Source: Planctomycetia bacterium
GTDB taxonomy: Bacteria; Planctomycetota; UBA11346
NCBI GenBank assembly: GCA_005801395.1
Contig: SYDV01000002.1
Coordinates: 1 to 7,950, forward strand
DNA: 7,950 bases
Reading direction: 5' to 3'
A model generated the notes under the pieces. That model did no database searches, was not told the origin of the DNA, and saw nothing but the letters and a program-made list of their open reading frames with translations. A program made the translations under genes and the position numbers. This document shows positions 1-7,400 of this stretch, in pieces. The stretch's first letter is position 1. The number at the start of each line of letters is the position of its first letter.

Positions 1-43
1 GATTGATGCATCTCATGCCTTGCAAGTAGTGCAGAGTAAACGT

Positions 44-48
44 AGGAG
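44..48 (+). promoter_or_regulatory. Strong ribosome binding site ahead of ATG 57
   Basis: AGGAG lies 8 bases before an ATG at 57-59, a textbook Shine-Dalgarno arrangement and the best one in the window. The frame it opens is closed by TAG at 27-29 upstream and by TGA at 105-107 downstream, so as written it makes only 16 residues. The SUMF1-like gene that follows is one base out of frame with this ATG. The simplest reading is that this is the true translation start of that gene and that a frame break has been introduced between 57 and about 75. Confidence 0.55.
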
Positions 49-56
49 AGGGAAAG

Positions 57-132
57 ATGTGGGTAATGAGTAGGGCGTCCGGCCTGGGCGTCAGAAGCTG
101 GGCATGATCAATTCGGGCCCTATGCCGATCTG
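57..132 (+). other. Probable frame-broken 5' end of the SUMF1-like gene
   Basis: The frame of the downstream gene stays open upstream of the GTG at 133, back to a TGA at 67-69. It reads GRPAWASEAGHDQFGPYADL directly into the domain. This looks like genuine coding sequence: from memory, members of this SUMF1-like group in Verrucomicrobiota often have a P-x-W-A, G-x-D-x-x-G, Y/W-A-D/E series just before the Q-R-x-R-x-I-P-P-G core. This frame has no start codon of its own before 133. Taking one G out of the GGG at 73-75 joins it to ATG 57, giving a start MWVMSRRPAW followed by the conserved stretch. A natural frameshift, an assembly error or programmed slippage would all give this pattern. Confidence 0.5.
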
Positions 133-981
133 GTGATCGCCGACGGCGTAACGCAACGTTTCCGCTATATTCCGCCAGGACGATTCATCATGGGCAGTCC
201 TGCTGATGAAATGGGTCACGACAAGAGTGAAACGCAAGTCGCTGTCATCATCAGTCGTGCTTTCTGGTTGGCGGAGAGCGAATGCACCCAAGCTGCTTGG
301 AATGCAATAATAGACTGGGATTTAAGCCGCGAACGTGGTGAGCTTTATCCAGTGCAGCGTGTTTCCTGGCATGACAGCGTTGATTTTTGTCAGCGTCTGA
401 GCAAGAAAAAAACCGATTTATTGCTGCGTCTACCCAGTGAAGCGGAATGGGAATACGCCTGTCGCGCTGGGTCAACAGGAGCCACTCCCTCGATCGGCAG
501 CGCATCAACAACAGGAGCCTGGTTCGAGGCCAATGCCGGCGGCGCCTGCCATAAAGTGAAGCAGCGTTCCGCGAATCTACTCGGCCTCCATGACATGCTG
601 GGTAATGTGGCGGAATGGTGCGAAGATTCTTTCGCGCCGTATCCCGGTTTCGATGCCATTGATCCAGTGGGTAAAGATGGCGATCGCCGAGTAGCCCGAG
701 GCGGTTCATGGGGCGATTCAGCGCAACGCATTCGCTCTGCCGATCGCATTCCGGCTCGGCCCGATATGCGTTCGGCCTACGTCGGGTTCCGCCTAGCGAT
801 GACGGTGGTATGGCCCGCGGGTATGGATCCTGGGTTCGGCTCCACCACCATGACTTCGACCATCTACGCCCATGAAGTACTGCAGCTAAATTTTCCCTTT
901 GCTGGATTTCGTATCTTGGTGCGTGTTTTACCGCAGTCTGAAATTCCTGCTTCGCAACCCTTGCTTCAGGTGACTCCATGA
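133..981 (+). CDS. SUMF1/FGE-fold protein without catalytic cysteines
   Basis: This is a formylglycine-generating-enzyme-like (SUMF1, C-type-lectin-like fold) domain. Landmarks, numbered from GTG 133, are IPPGRFIMGS at 13-22, RLPSEAEWEYACRAG at 99-113, GLHDMLGNVAEW at 151-162, RGGSW at 189-193 and GFRLAM at 219-224. In human FGE the catalytic cysteines sit two and seven residues after RGGSY/W. Here those positions are Asp and Ile, so sulfatase-activating chemistry is not expected and a binding or structural role is more likely. No signal peptide is visible. About 58 residues follow the usual domain end and include a second A-G-F-R-I motif near 257-261. GTG 133 is the first usable in-frame start, but conserved-looking sequence lies upstream in frame from about 73, so the product is probably truncated or the gene frameshifted. 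The stop overlaps the next gene by ATGA. The fold is secure; the function is unknown. Confidence 0.8.
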   Translation: MIADGVTQRFRYIPPGRFIMGSPADEMGHDKSETQVAVIISRAFWLAESECTQAAWNAIIDWDLSRERGELYPVQRVSWHDSVDFCQRLSKKKTDLLLRLPSEAEWEYACRAGSTGATPSIGSASTTGAWFEANAGGACHKVKQRSANLLGLHDMLGNVAEWCEDSFAPYPGFDAIDPVGKDGDRRVARGGSWGDSAQRIRSADRIPARPDMRSAYVGFRLAMTVVWPAGMDPGFGSTTMTSTIYAHEVLQLNFPFAGFRILVRVLPQSEIPASQPLLQVTP

Positions 982-2876
982 GGATCTGCGCCATGTGGTC
1001 GATTAAACAAAGCGTGTTTCGCTATTTCTATCACCTGAGAACCGTAGCTTGGTCATTGGGATCTCAGGCCTTGTTGCTTCTCTTGTTGAGTTGCAACTAC
1101 ATGCAAGCCGCCGTGACTATCAGCAGTTTGGATGTGATCAGTGGAACGGCTGCAGGTGGAACTATCGTTACCATTACCGGCACTGATTATATAGATGGTG
1201 TTACCAGTGTCGCTTTTGGTGGCGTCCTAGCCTCTGTCAGCTCTGTTAATGCGACCACCATTGTTTGCACGACTCCTCCGCATGCCGTGGGTTTGGTTGA
1301 TTTGGTGGTTTTCGTCAGCGGAGTACCAGTAACTCTCAATAACGCCTATACCTTTGATGCGCTCACCATTGTAGCGTTGGACACCATCAGCGGCACAGCG
1401 GATGGCAGTACCATTGTCGTGATAAACGGCACTAATTTTATTAACGGTAATGTCGGTGGTACAGTTGTCACCTTTGGTGGTGCGGTCGCAACGGTCACCG
1501 CTGTCACCAATACGGACATTACCTGCACCACGCCAGCGCATGCTGCGGGGATGGTTGATGTCGTTGTTACGATTAACGGACAGTCAATAACGAGTTACGC
1601 CGCCTTTACTTTTATCCCAAGTATCATCGCCTTGAACGTCATAGAGGGTTCTGCTGGAGGTGGCACAATTGTGACGATTAGTGGCTCCGGTTTCGTTAAC
1701 GGCTCCACCGTCGTGACATTTGGCGGTTCTCTTGCGGCATTAACGTCTGTCAGCGCCACCACCATTGTCTGTACGACACCCCCGCATGCCGTTGAGTTGG
1801 TTCCTGTTCCTGTTCCTGTTCGGGTCTTCATAGGCGGTATTGAAGCGACAGGCAGCGTAACTTTCACCTACAATGATCTCGATGTGCGCATCTCGCCAAT
1901 GACGATCGAAGCCGGCTCAAGCAATAACATTATTGTTGGTGATCCGGGTGGAAATGAGGCGGATTGGAATTCTGCGACGATGAATTTGGTTACGTATAAT
2001 CCTGGTCCCATCACCTATAAGGTTTTATTTGCGGGCGACCAAGGGGTGCTGACGCTCAGTGGTGTTCCGCTCGCATTTGAAAATACGTTTACCCAAAACG
2101 ATGTGAACAATGGATTGGTCCGCTATAGCCACACCGGTGACGAAGGAATTAATAGCGATGATATTATTTTCAGCGTGTTGGCTAGCGGCTTGGAAACTTT
2201 TCCGCCACCGTTGGGAATTATTATTAATAATTCATTCAATGATCCACCAGTCATCACTCCGCCAAGTGGCGCCCTGGTCACGCAGCCCGGGATTCCGGTG
2301 CAAAGCAGTATCCAGGTGAGCGATCCCGATGATACGATGTTTACCTTCGTTGTTTCAGCTCCGCCGACCAAAGGCACGCTCTCCAGTATCGAGAGCAACG
2401 GCGGATTCACCTATACCGCCAATCTCGGCACGTCAGGCAACGATGTCTTTACCGTGACCGTCACCGACCAAGGGACACCAGCTAAATCCACAAGCCAACA
2501 ATACAGCGTTCAAATAACTGGTTCCGATTCCGCGGCAGCTCCGGTGATCACATCGGTTCCACCGATGGAAGTCGTAGTGAATACGACCCTGCTCTACACG
2601 CCAATACTTGCGACTGCTAATCCAAATCTGCAATATAAATTGATCTGGATCTCAAATCCACAACAGCCGGATAAGGATACCGTTGCGAATCGATTTCGTG
2701 ATGATCATGTGATTAACTGGCCTAATATTCCGCTGGGTGACGGATACCATGTCTTCTGGATCCAAATCACCGATCCCATTTCCAATACCGCCGCTACCCA
2801 GCGTTTGGTGATCAAAATTAATTCTGCACCATCCCCGTCGGCCAGCCCTTCCTTTTTTGAGGCGAAAAACGGATGA
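978..2876 (+). CDS. Exported IPT/TIG-repeat, cadherin/Ig-like surface protein
   Basis: A 632-residue envelope protein. A hydrophobic stretch at residues 24-38 ends in L-L-S-C with Cys39, a plausible lipobox; ordinary cleavage after the A-rich site near 44 is the alternative. Three IPT/TIG repeats follow (about 46-128, 129-213 and 214-298), each with an S/G-G-T-I-V start and a C-T-T-P-(P/A)-H-A signature. Next come a CSPG/cadherin-like domain (about 300-418; L-T-L-S-G, F-T-Q-N-D-V-N-N-G-L-V-R-Y), a cadherin/Ig-like domain (about 421-515; V-S-D-P-D-D, F-T-V-T-V-T-D), a putative Ig domain (about 522-616) and a Pro/Ser-rich tail. No catalytic motif is seen; adhesion, ligand binding or scaffolding is inferred. 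ATG 978 overlaps the previous stop (ATGA) and has AGGTGA at 968-973. ATG 993 (Met6), with GAGG at 980-983, is an equally good start and keeps the export signal. The stop overlaps the next gene by ATGA. Confidence 0.85.
   Translation: MRICAMWSIKQSVFRYFYHLRTVAWSLGSQALLLLLLSCNYMQAAVTISSLDVISGTAAGGTIVTITGTDYIDGVTSVAFGGVLASVSSVNATTIVCTTPPHAVGLVDLVVFVSGVPVTLNNAYTFDALTIVALDTISGTADGSTIVVINGTNFINGNVGGTVVTFGGAVATVTAVTNTDITCTTPAHAAGMVDVVVTINGQSITSYAAFTFIPSIIALNVIEGSAGGGTIVTISGSGFVNGSTVVTFGGSLAALTSVSATTIVCTTPPHAVELVPVPVPVRVFIGGIEATGSVTFTYNDLDVRISPMTIEAGSSNNIIVGDPGGNEADWNSATMNLVTYNPGPITYKVLFAGDQGVLTLSGVPLAFENTFTQNDVNNGLVRYSHTGDEGINSDDIIFSVLASGLETFPPPLGIIINNSFNDPPVITPPSGALVTQPGIPVQSSIQVSDPDDTMFTFVVSAPPTKGTLSSIESNGGFTYTANLGTSGNDVFTVTVTDQGTPAKSTSQQYSVQITGSDSAAAPVITSVPPMEVVVNTTLLYTPILATANPNLQYKLIWISNPQQPDKDTVANRFRDDHVINWPNIPLGDGYHVFWIQITDPISNTAATQRLVIKINSAPSPSASPSFFEAKNG
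1113..1871 (+). repeat. Three tandem IPT/TIG-coding repeats
   Basis: Three consecutive units of about 250 bases (roughly 1113-1361, 1362-1616 and 1617-1871) encode IPT repeats. Units 1 and 3 are strikingly similar at DNA level around the C-T-T-P-P-H-A-V signature (near 1251-1290 and 1754-1793), mostly differing at third codon positions. Unit 2 is more diverged (C-T-T-P-A-H-A-A). This points to internal duplication, with units 1 and 3 either the younger pair or kept similar by gene conversion. Confidence 0.7.
1800..1820 (+). repeat. Hexanucleotide tandem repeat GTTCCT, 3.5 copies
   Basis: Three full GTTCCT units plus a half unit encode a V-P-V-P-V-P-V run in the third IPT repeat. The matching stretches of repeats 1 and 2 are about four residues shorter and read L-V-D-L-V-V and M-V-D-V-V-V. 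The extra length therefore looks like slippage expansion of a short repeat. Because the unit is 6 bp, changes in copy number keep the reading frame. Confidence 0.75.
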
Positions 2877-3688
2877 GCAAACCAGACCGCTTTCACACCG
2901 CAGCTCCGCGCTGGCACTTTCTACCATTTTTGGCTGTCATTATTTTGGCAGGGTGCACGACCGACAATGCAGATGAAACCGGAAAATTAACTGGTCAGAA
3001 TGGAGCTCTTGGTCCGGCCAGTTCCCCTTATGCCGTGCTCAATCTCAATACTGGATCCGTCACTTTGGCGGCGGTGGTTCCCGACTTGTCCGATTCAGCC
3101 TTCCGCACTTCAAAGATGGTTTTTCGGCGCGTATCTAAGTCAGATGGAGACTTCTTTCTTGGTGTTTACGAAGTCACTCAAGGCCAATGGTTGGCGCTAG
3201 CCGGCACGCAACCATGGGCCAGCGTGCCTAATACCGTTGTCGACGTTGCAGCAGCATCAGTTCGTCCCGCCTTCAACATCAGCTACGAAAATGTGCAATC
3301 CGCACTTAGTAGTTTTAATGCCACCTACGCCGCCAAGTTGAGGGTCCCTACTACGGCTCAGTGGCAATTCGCTAGCACCGGGGGCAGTACTGGCTCGTGG
3401 TCTTGGGGTAACGCCACCGATCACGCGACTCTTGCGGCAAACGCCGTAGTTTGGGAAACCCATGGCAGCAGCCTCGGTCCACAAACGGTGGGTTCCAAGG
3501 TCGCGAGCGGCTATGGTCTATTTGACATGCATGGCAACGTTTGGGAGTGGACCAGTCCAGGTATTTCCGTCTGTGGCGGATCTTGGAGCGATTCATTCCG
3601 CCTTTCTACTCTTAATAGCTCTTTGAAAGCGCTCGCATCCACTACTAGTCATGCCTTAGTGGGTGTCCGTTTGCTGCTAATCCCATGA
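2873..3688 (+). CDS. SUMF1-fold lipoprotein without catalytic cysteines
   Basis: A 271-residue lipoprotein. A short basic N-terminus and hydrophobic core lead to a clear lipobox L-A-G-C with Cys28; Thr at +2 favours export to the outer membrane by the usual rule, though sorting in this phylum is uncertain. After a linker of about 50 residues comes a compact SUMF1/FGE-type domain: GVYEVTQGQW at 97-106, LRVPTTAQWQFAS at 156-168, GYGLFDMHGNVWEW at 213-226, C-G-G-S-W at 234-238, and an end at V-G-V-R-L (263-267) that stands for the usual G-F-R-L. The positions of the two FGE catalytic cysteines are Asp240 and Ser245, and the Arg of RGGSW is replaced by Cys234. It is therefore a non-catalytic homologue of the first gene's fold, likely a surface binding module. 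It overlaps both neighbours by ATGA; GAGG at 2859-2862 lies 10 bases before the ATG. Confidence 0.85.
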   Translation: MSKPDRFHTAAPRWHFLPFLAVIILAGCTTDNADETGKLTGQNGALGPASSPYAVLNLNTGSVTLAAVVPDLSDSAFRTSKMVFRRVSKSDGDFFLGVYEVTQGQWLALAGTQPWASVPNTVVDVAAASVRPAFNISYENVQSALSSFNATYAAKLRVPTTAQWQFASTGGSTGSWSWGNATDHATLAANAVVWETHGSSLGPQTVGSKVASGYGLFDMHGNVWEWTSPGISVCGGSWSDSFRLSTLNSSLKALASTTSHALVGVRLLLIP

Positions 3689-4356
3689 TTTTCCTATCAC
3701 CCATGATCCGTCAATTTCCTTGCCTTGCGGCCTGCCTGCCTGTGCTGCTGTCTTTCATTGCGGGACACGCGCCCGGCGCGGAATTAGTCGTCCGAGACGC
3801 GCAGGTCATCGGCTTGGTTGAACCAGGCCGCTATGATTACAGCCTCACTTCGGGGTCTAATTCCTCAAATGGGGAGGATGGTTTCACGACTGCTGGCGCC
3901 TTGGAAATAGGCGGACGTTATTCCTTCGCACGTCCAGGCGATGCTTTTGGTTTGGTTTCTGGAATCGATTTGGGACTGCGTAATGCCGAGAGTGGAAGCT
4001 CTGAGTTACGAAGCCTAATGGTGCACGGCTCTGTCGGTCTTGGCTGGGCAATTACTGACCGTTGGTTGGCCACCCTAGAAGGTGGTGTCGGAATCGGCTA
4101 TAGTGATTTTTCCACAAATGGGACAGCCAATTATCCTGCTTTTTCTGACCGAGGGGATTTCTTCATGATTGATGGTCGCCTGACCGCCGGTTATTTATTG
4201 AGCGATCATTGGCGGGTGCTTGGCGTGCTGGGCTATGGTCAAACGACTAACGATTTTCACAAAGATCGAACGGATATCACTCTCACCCAAGCTGGCCTGA
4301 GCATTGGCGTGGGAATCTCATATGTCTTTTCTCGTATTCCTACTTTAGTTAAATAA
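3685..4356 (+). CDS. Small outer-membrane beta-barrel protein
   Basis: A 223-residue protein with an N-terminal signal peptide: hydrophobic core about 12-26, likely cleavage after Ala32 in A-P-G-A before E-L-V-V. The mature part is a series of about eight amphipathic segments with alternating small or hydrophobic residues and Gly/Tyr-rich turns, for example SVGLGWAIT (116-124), GGVGIGYSDF (133-142), GRLTAGYLLS (164-173) and LSIGVGISYVF (205-215). This resembles the 8-stranded OmpA/OmpW-type transmembrane barrel. The last strand ends in Y-V-F and is followed by an 8-residue tail, so the terminal aromatic signal is not at the extreme C-terminus. ATG 3685 overlaps the upstream stop by ATGA and has no Shine-Dalgarno, so translation probably depends on coupling; ATG 3703 (Met7) is an alternative. 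As last gene of the operon it could anchor the lipoproteins made from the same transcript (inference). Confidence 0.75.
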   Translation: MIFLSPMIRQFPCLAACLPVLLSFIAGHAPGAELVVRDAQVIGLVEPGRYDYSLTSGSNSSNGEDGFTTAGALEIGGRYSFARPGDAFGLVSGIDLGLRNAESGSSELRSLMVHGSVGLGWAITDRWLATLEGGVGIGYSDFSTNGTANYPAFSDRGDFFMIDGRLTAGYLLSDHWRVLGVLGYGQTTNDFHKDRTDITLTQAGLSIGVGISYVFSRIPTLVK

Positions 4357-4389
4357 TAGGTATCCGGACATCTGTCCGGATACCTATTA
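4354..4389. terminator. Long inverted repeat between convergent genes, likely bidirectional terminator
   Basis: Perfect 17-base arms (4354-4370 and 4373-4389) flank a 2-base TC centre, so the folded hairpin has a stem of about 16 bp with a 4-base loop. The TAA stop of the barrel gene forms the base of the left arm. The element ends 27 bases before the stop of the convergent minus-strand gene, so it can serve both. There is no real U-tract: GTAGAAAATC follows on the plus strand, and only a short TTTAAC follows on the minus strand. Either it terminates without a classic tail or it mainly protects 3' ends. Confidence 0.65.
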
Positions 4390-4416
4390 GGTAGAAAATC
4401 AGGCGCCAAAGTCGAA

Positions 4417-7400
4417 TTACTTCCCGCCGTGTTCTGTCGTGGATTTCTTTTTCGCGCCGTCTTTCGCTTTACGTTGGCTCAGATATTCAATGAGATCACG
4501 CAAATCCGTCGGAGGTAAAATTGCGCCAATGGGCGGCATCGCTGAGACGGGGCCATCTCGCTTAATAATATCGCTCACAGGAATTGATATTTTTTCGTTG
4601 TTGGCTTGTAACAATTCGACTTTGCCACCTTTTTCTGATTTAAGAATTCCTACGTAAGTTTGTCCACCTTTGGCGCTGATGGTAATCGTGCCAAAGCCAT
4701 CGGCGATTTTAGCATTCGGATTAATAATCGATTCGAGCAGTAGGGGGCGATCTAAGCGTAAGCCGACGTCATCAAGTGCTGGTCCTTGGATGCCACCTTG
4801 GTTGTCGACCATATGACATTGGACGCACGCTCCCGATCCCCGTAAAATCATTTCTCCTTTCGTCGCATCGCCACCTTCTAATGTCAGGTCTTGAATTTTT
4901 TGTGGATTTGCACCAAAAGACTCTGCAATTTTCTTCAGTGTTTCATGATTGGATGTCTGCATGTTGAGATACAGATCTAAATGAGTTGAGGCAGGAAGTG
5001 TTGTTGCGCGTTCGGCCCATAGTTTTTCGAATCGTGGGCTGGCATCGTCGGCTTTGATCAGTTGTTTAATGGCTACGCGAATGCGCTCAGGTGATTTGGA
5101 TGACAGGGCGGAATCAGCCAAGGCCAAACGGCCATCCAATTTCAGTTTAAAATGGAGATCTAAAATGGTCGCTTGGATTTTTTCTTCAGGTAACTTCATT
5201 AATTCAGGTAATGCAGTTTTAAATTCGTCTTCTTTGGCGCTTAGTGCTTTAATCGCAGCGATGCGCGTATCCATTGAGGTTTTATTATTGGTGGCCTGGG
5301 CGAGAAGAATTTTATTAGACATTTTCATGCCTAACTGTTTGGCGAGATCTAACCCTTTGGCCAACAGTGGTGATTGCTCGTTTTCTAAAAAGGCACTTAG
5401 GGATTCATGTACACCAGGGTAGATCGTTTCGCTACGATCTTTAAGTGGCCCATGATTATTATTAATAAGGTCAAATTCCGGTAGGTTATTCCAGCGTAGG
5501 AGTAGTGCTAAGCCTTGCTCGCGAACCTCGGTTTCCACTTTGGGATTACGTACCATTTTCAGAATCGCATTTGCCCCGTCCACACCACCACTCAAAAAAT
5601 TAATGACCAAAATACGACGTTGATTGGTGATTGAATAGTCACTTGCTTGATCCGTTAATTTCATAACGGCGGTATAATTTTTAGTTAGTTGATTGTCGTA
5701 AATGGCGCTTAGAGCCGATGCTTTCACTACTTTATCGCTATCGTTTAGTAAGCTTACGACTTTATCGCTGGTTAATTGTCTCAATACCAGCACCGCGCCT
5801 AGACGTAATTCCCGTTCCGTTGCTCCCGCTTGTGCGATGGCTCCGGCTTCATCGCCAATGGCGGCCAAAGCATTGACGATGGCGATGCGTAAGTAGCGAT
5901 CTTTTGCGGAATCATTTTTCTTTAATGCTTCCCACAGTGGAGCTGCGGCTGCTTGATGTTTCATTTTGCCCAGGGCAATGGCTGCGTGGCTTTGCACGCG
6001 ACGCGAATCATCACTTAAGCAAGTGAGTAAGGCTTTATCAAACGAGGGATCCTGCACATCTCCCATAATGCGACACGCAGCAACGCGCAATTCTATTTCA
6101 TTCGAAGTAGCTGTCGTGATGAAGTTTTTTAAGTGATTACCTTTGCCGGCGCGCTGGAGCTGGCCCAAACCCCACAGGGCATGCAATTTTGCGTACAAAC
6201 TGCCAGTGCCACTTAGCGTTTGTGTGAGCACCTGGGTATTATTCTGTTCCACTAATTCAAATTGTGCGCGTTGGCGCACTCGCACATCTGGGTGATGTAA
6301 TAATTTATCTAAATCTGGTCGTTTCTTAAACCCTTCAGCGAATAGTTGTTTGGTTTCTTTGACCGACGCTTTTTCCATGCCCTGGGAATATTCCACCGCG
6401 TGAATGGCACCGCGATCATTGGCTGACCAGCCACCGCCAAAATCCAAGAGATACATGCGGCCATCATAGCCAAAATCGATGTCGGAACTTCCAATGCCGG
6501 TTAAGACGGTCATGGGATCTTTATCGCGCATTTTAAACCCTGCACCGTCCGCGATAAATTTAAACGATAAAATTCCACTTTGGTCTGAGCCCCCGCGATA
6601 ATTGCAGACGAGGAAACTTCCTTTAATCGAATCCGGCATGGATTCGCCAGCCGCATAGACAATACCGGAAGGGCCATTTTGGAAATTCATCACCGGCGGC
6701 AAGGTCCACTGTGGTTGATCGTCCATATCGGGACGGAACATATTTTCTTCCGTCCAACGCGATTTACTGGTCATCACATCATTATCGGGGAAAGCCCATT
6801 TATATTGATGTGCGGCTTGGTGTTCTTTGTACCAGCCTGCATCGCCACCTTCCATGGCGTAAACCACGCGGGCAATATCGCCAAAGTCACCGGTATTATC
6901 AAAAGTCATTAAATTGCCAAATTCATCAAAGGCAATTTCCTGCGGATTTCGTAAGCCGTGGAAAAAAACTTCCATTTTGCTGCCATCGGGTTCGCTACGG
7001 AAAATTGCACCTCTTGAAGGCGCTTTAAACCGAACTCCTTCTTTGCTCAATACATTAAAACCGCGATCACCGATACTCCAATATAAACGACCATCAGGAC
7101 CACGCACGATACCATGCATATCGTGTCCCATCATACTGACGGTTACACCAAATCCTGACAGCAATTTTTCTTTGGTGTCCGCCTTACCATCACCATTGAG
7201 ATCTTCGAATTTCCACACATGTGGTATGCAAGTGAGAAAAACTTTATTGTCATAAGTTAGCGCGCTAAATGCCAGGCCATCTTCGGCATTTCCCATGCCA
7301 TCGACCACATAATCATGGCGCTTATCCGGAAATCCATTTCCGTCGCTATCTTCCAGCAGAGCAATGCGCTCACTGTTTCGTGCGTATTTATCTTTAGTCG

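Noticed and set aside
2..73. Open frame of 23 codons running in from the left edge and ending at TAG 71-73, possibly the 3' end of an upstream gene overlapping ATG 57.
   Set aside because: It is short enough to be open by chance, has no recognisable motif and no visible start, so it cannot be supported as a gene. It remains possible as an upstream gene end or as an older 5' part of the SUMF1-like gene.
406..413. A7-C run in the first gene as a possible -1 slippery heptamer.
   Set aside because: The heptamer A-AAA-AAC is not in the register required for simultaneous slippage in the gene's frame, and the domain continues normally through it.
251..994. Long minus-strand open frame opposite the first gene.
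   Set aside because: It is antisense to a clear SUMF1 domain, has the Arg/His-rich low-complexity look of a shadow frame, and shows no recognisable domain.
697..3688. Diversity-generating retroelement target: SUMF1/C-type-lectin-fold proteins are common DGR variable proteins, and the third gene ends close to the usual variable-region position.
   Set aside because: No reverse transcriptase, no template-like near-copy of either 3' end, and no run of AAC/AAT codons in the region are seen. A genome-wide search for an RT with a matching template repeat would be needed to revive it.
6679..7255. Several plus-strand open frames opposite the haem protein gene.
   Set aside because: They lie fully within a strongly supported minus-strand gene, overlap one another, and have no motifs or ribosome binding sites of note.
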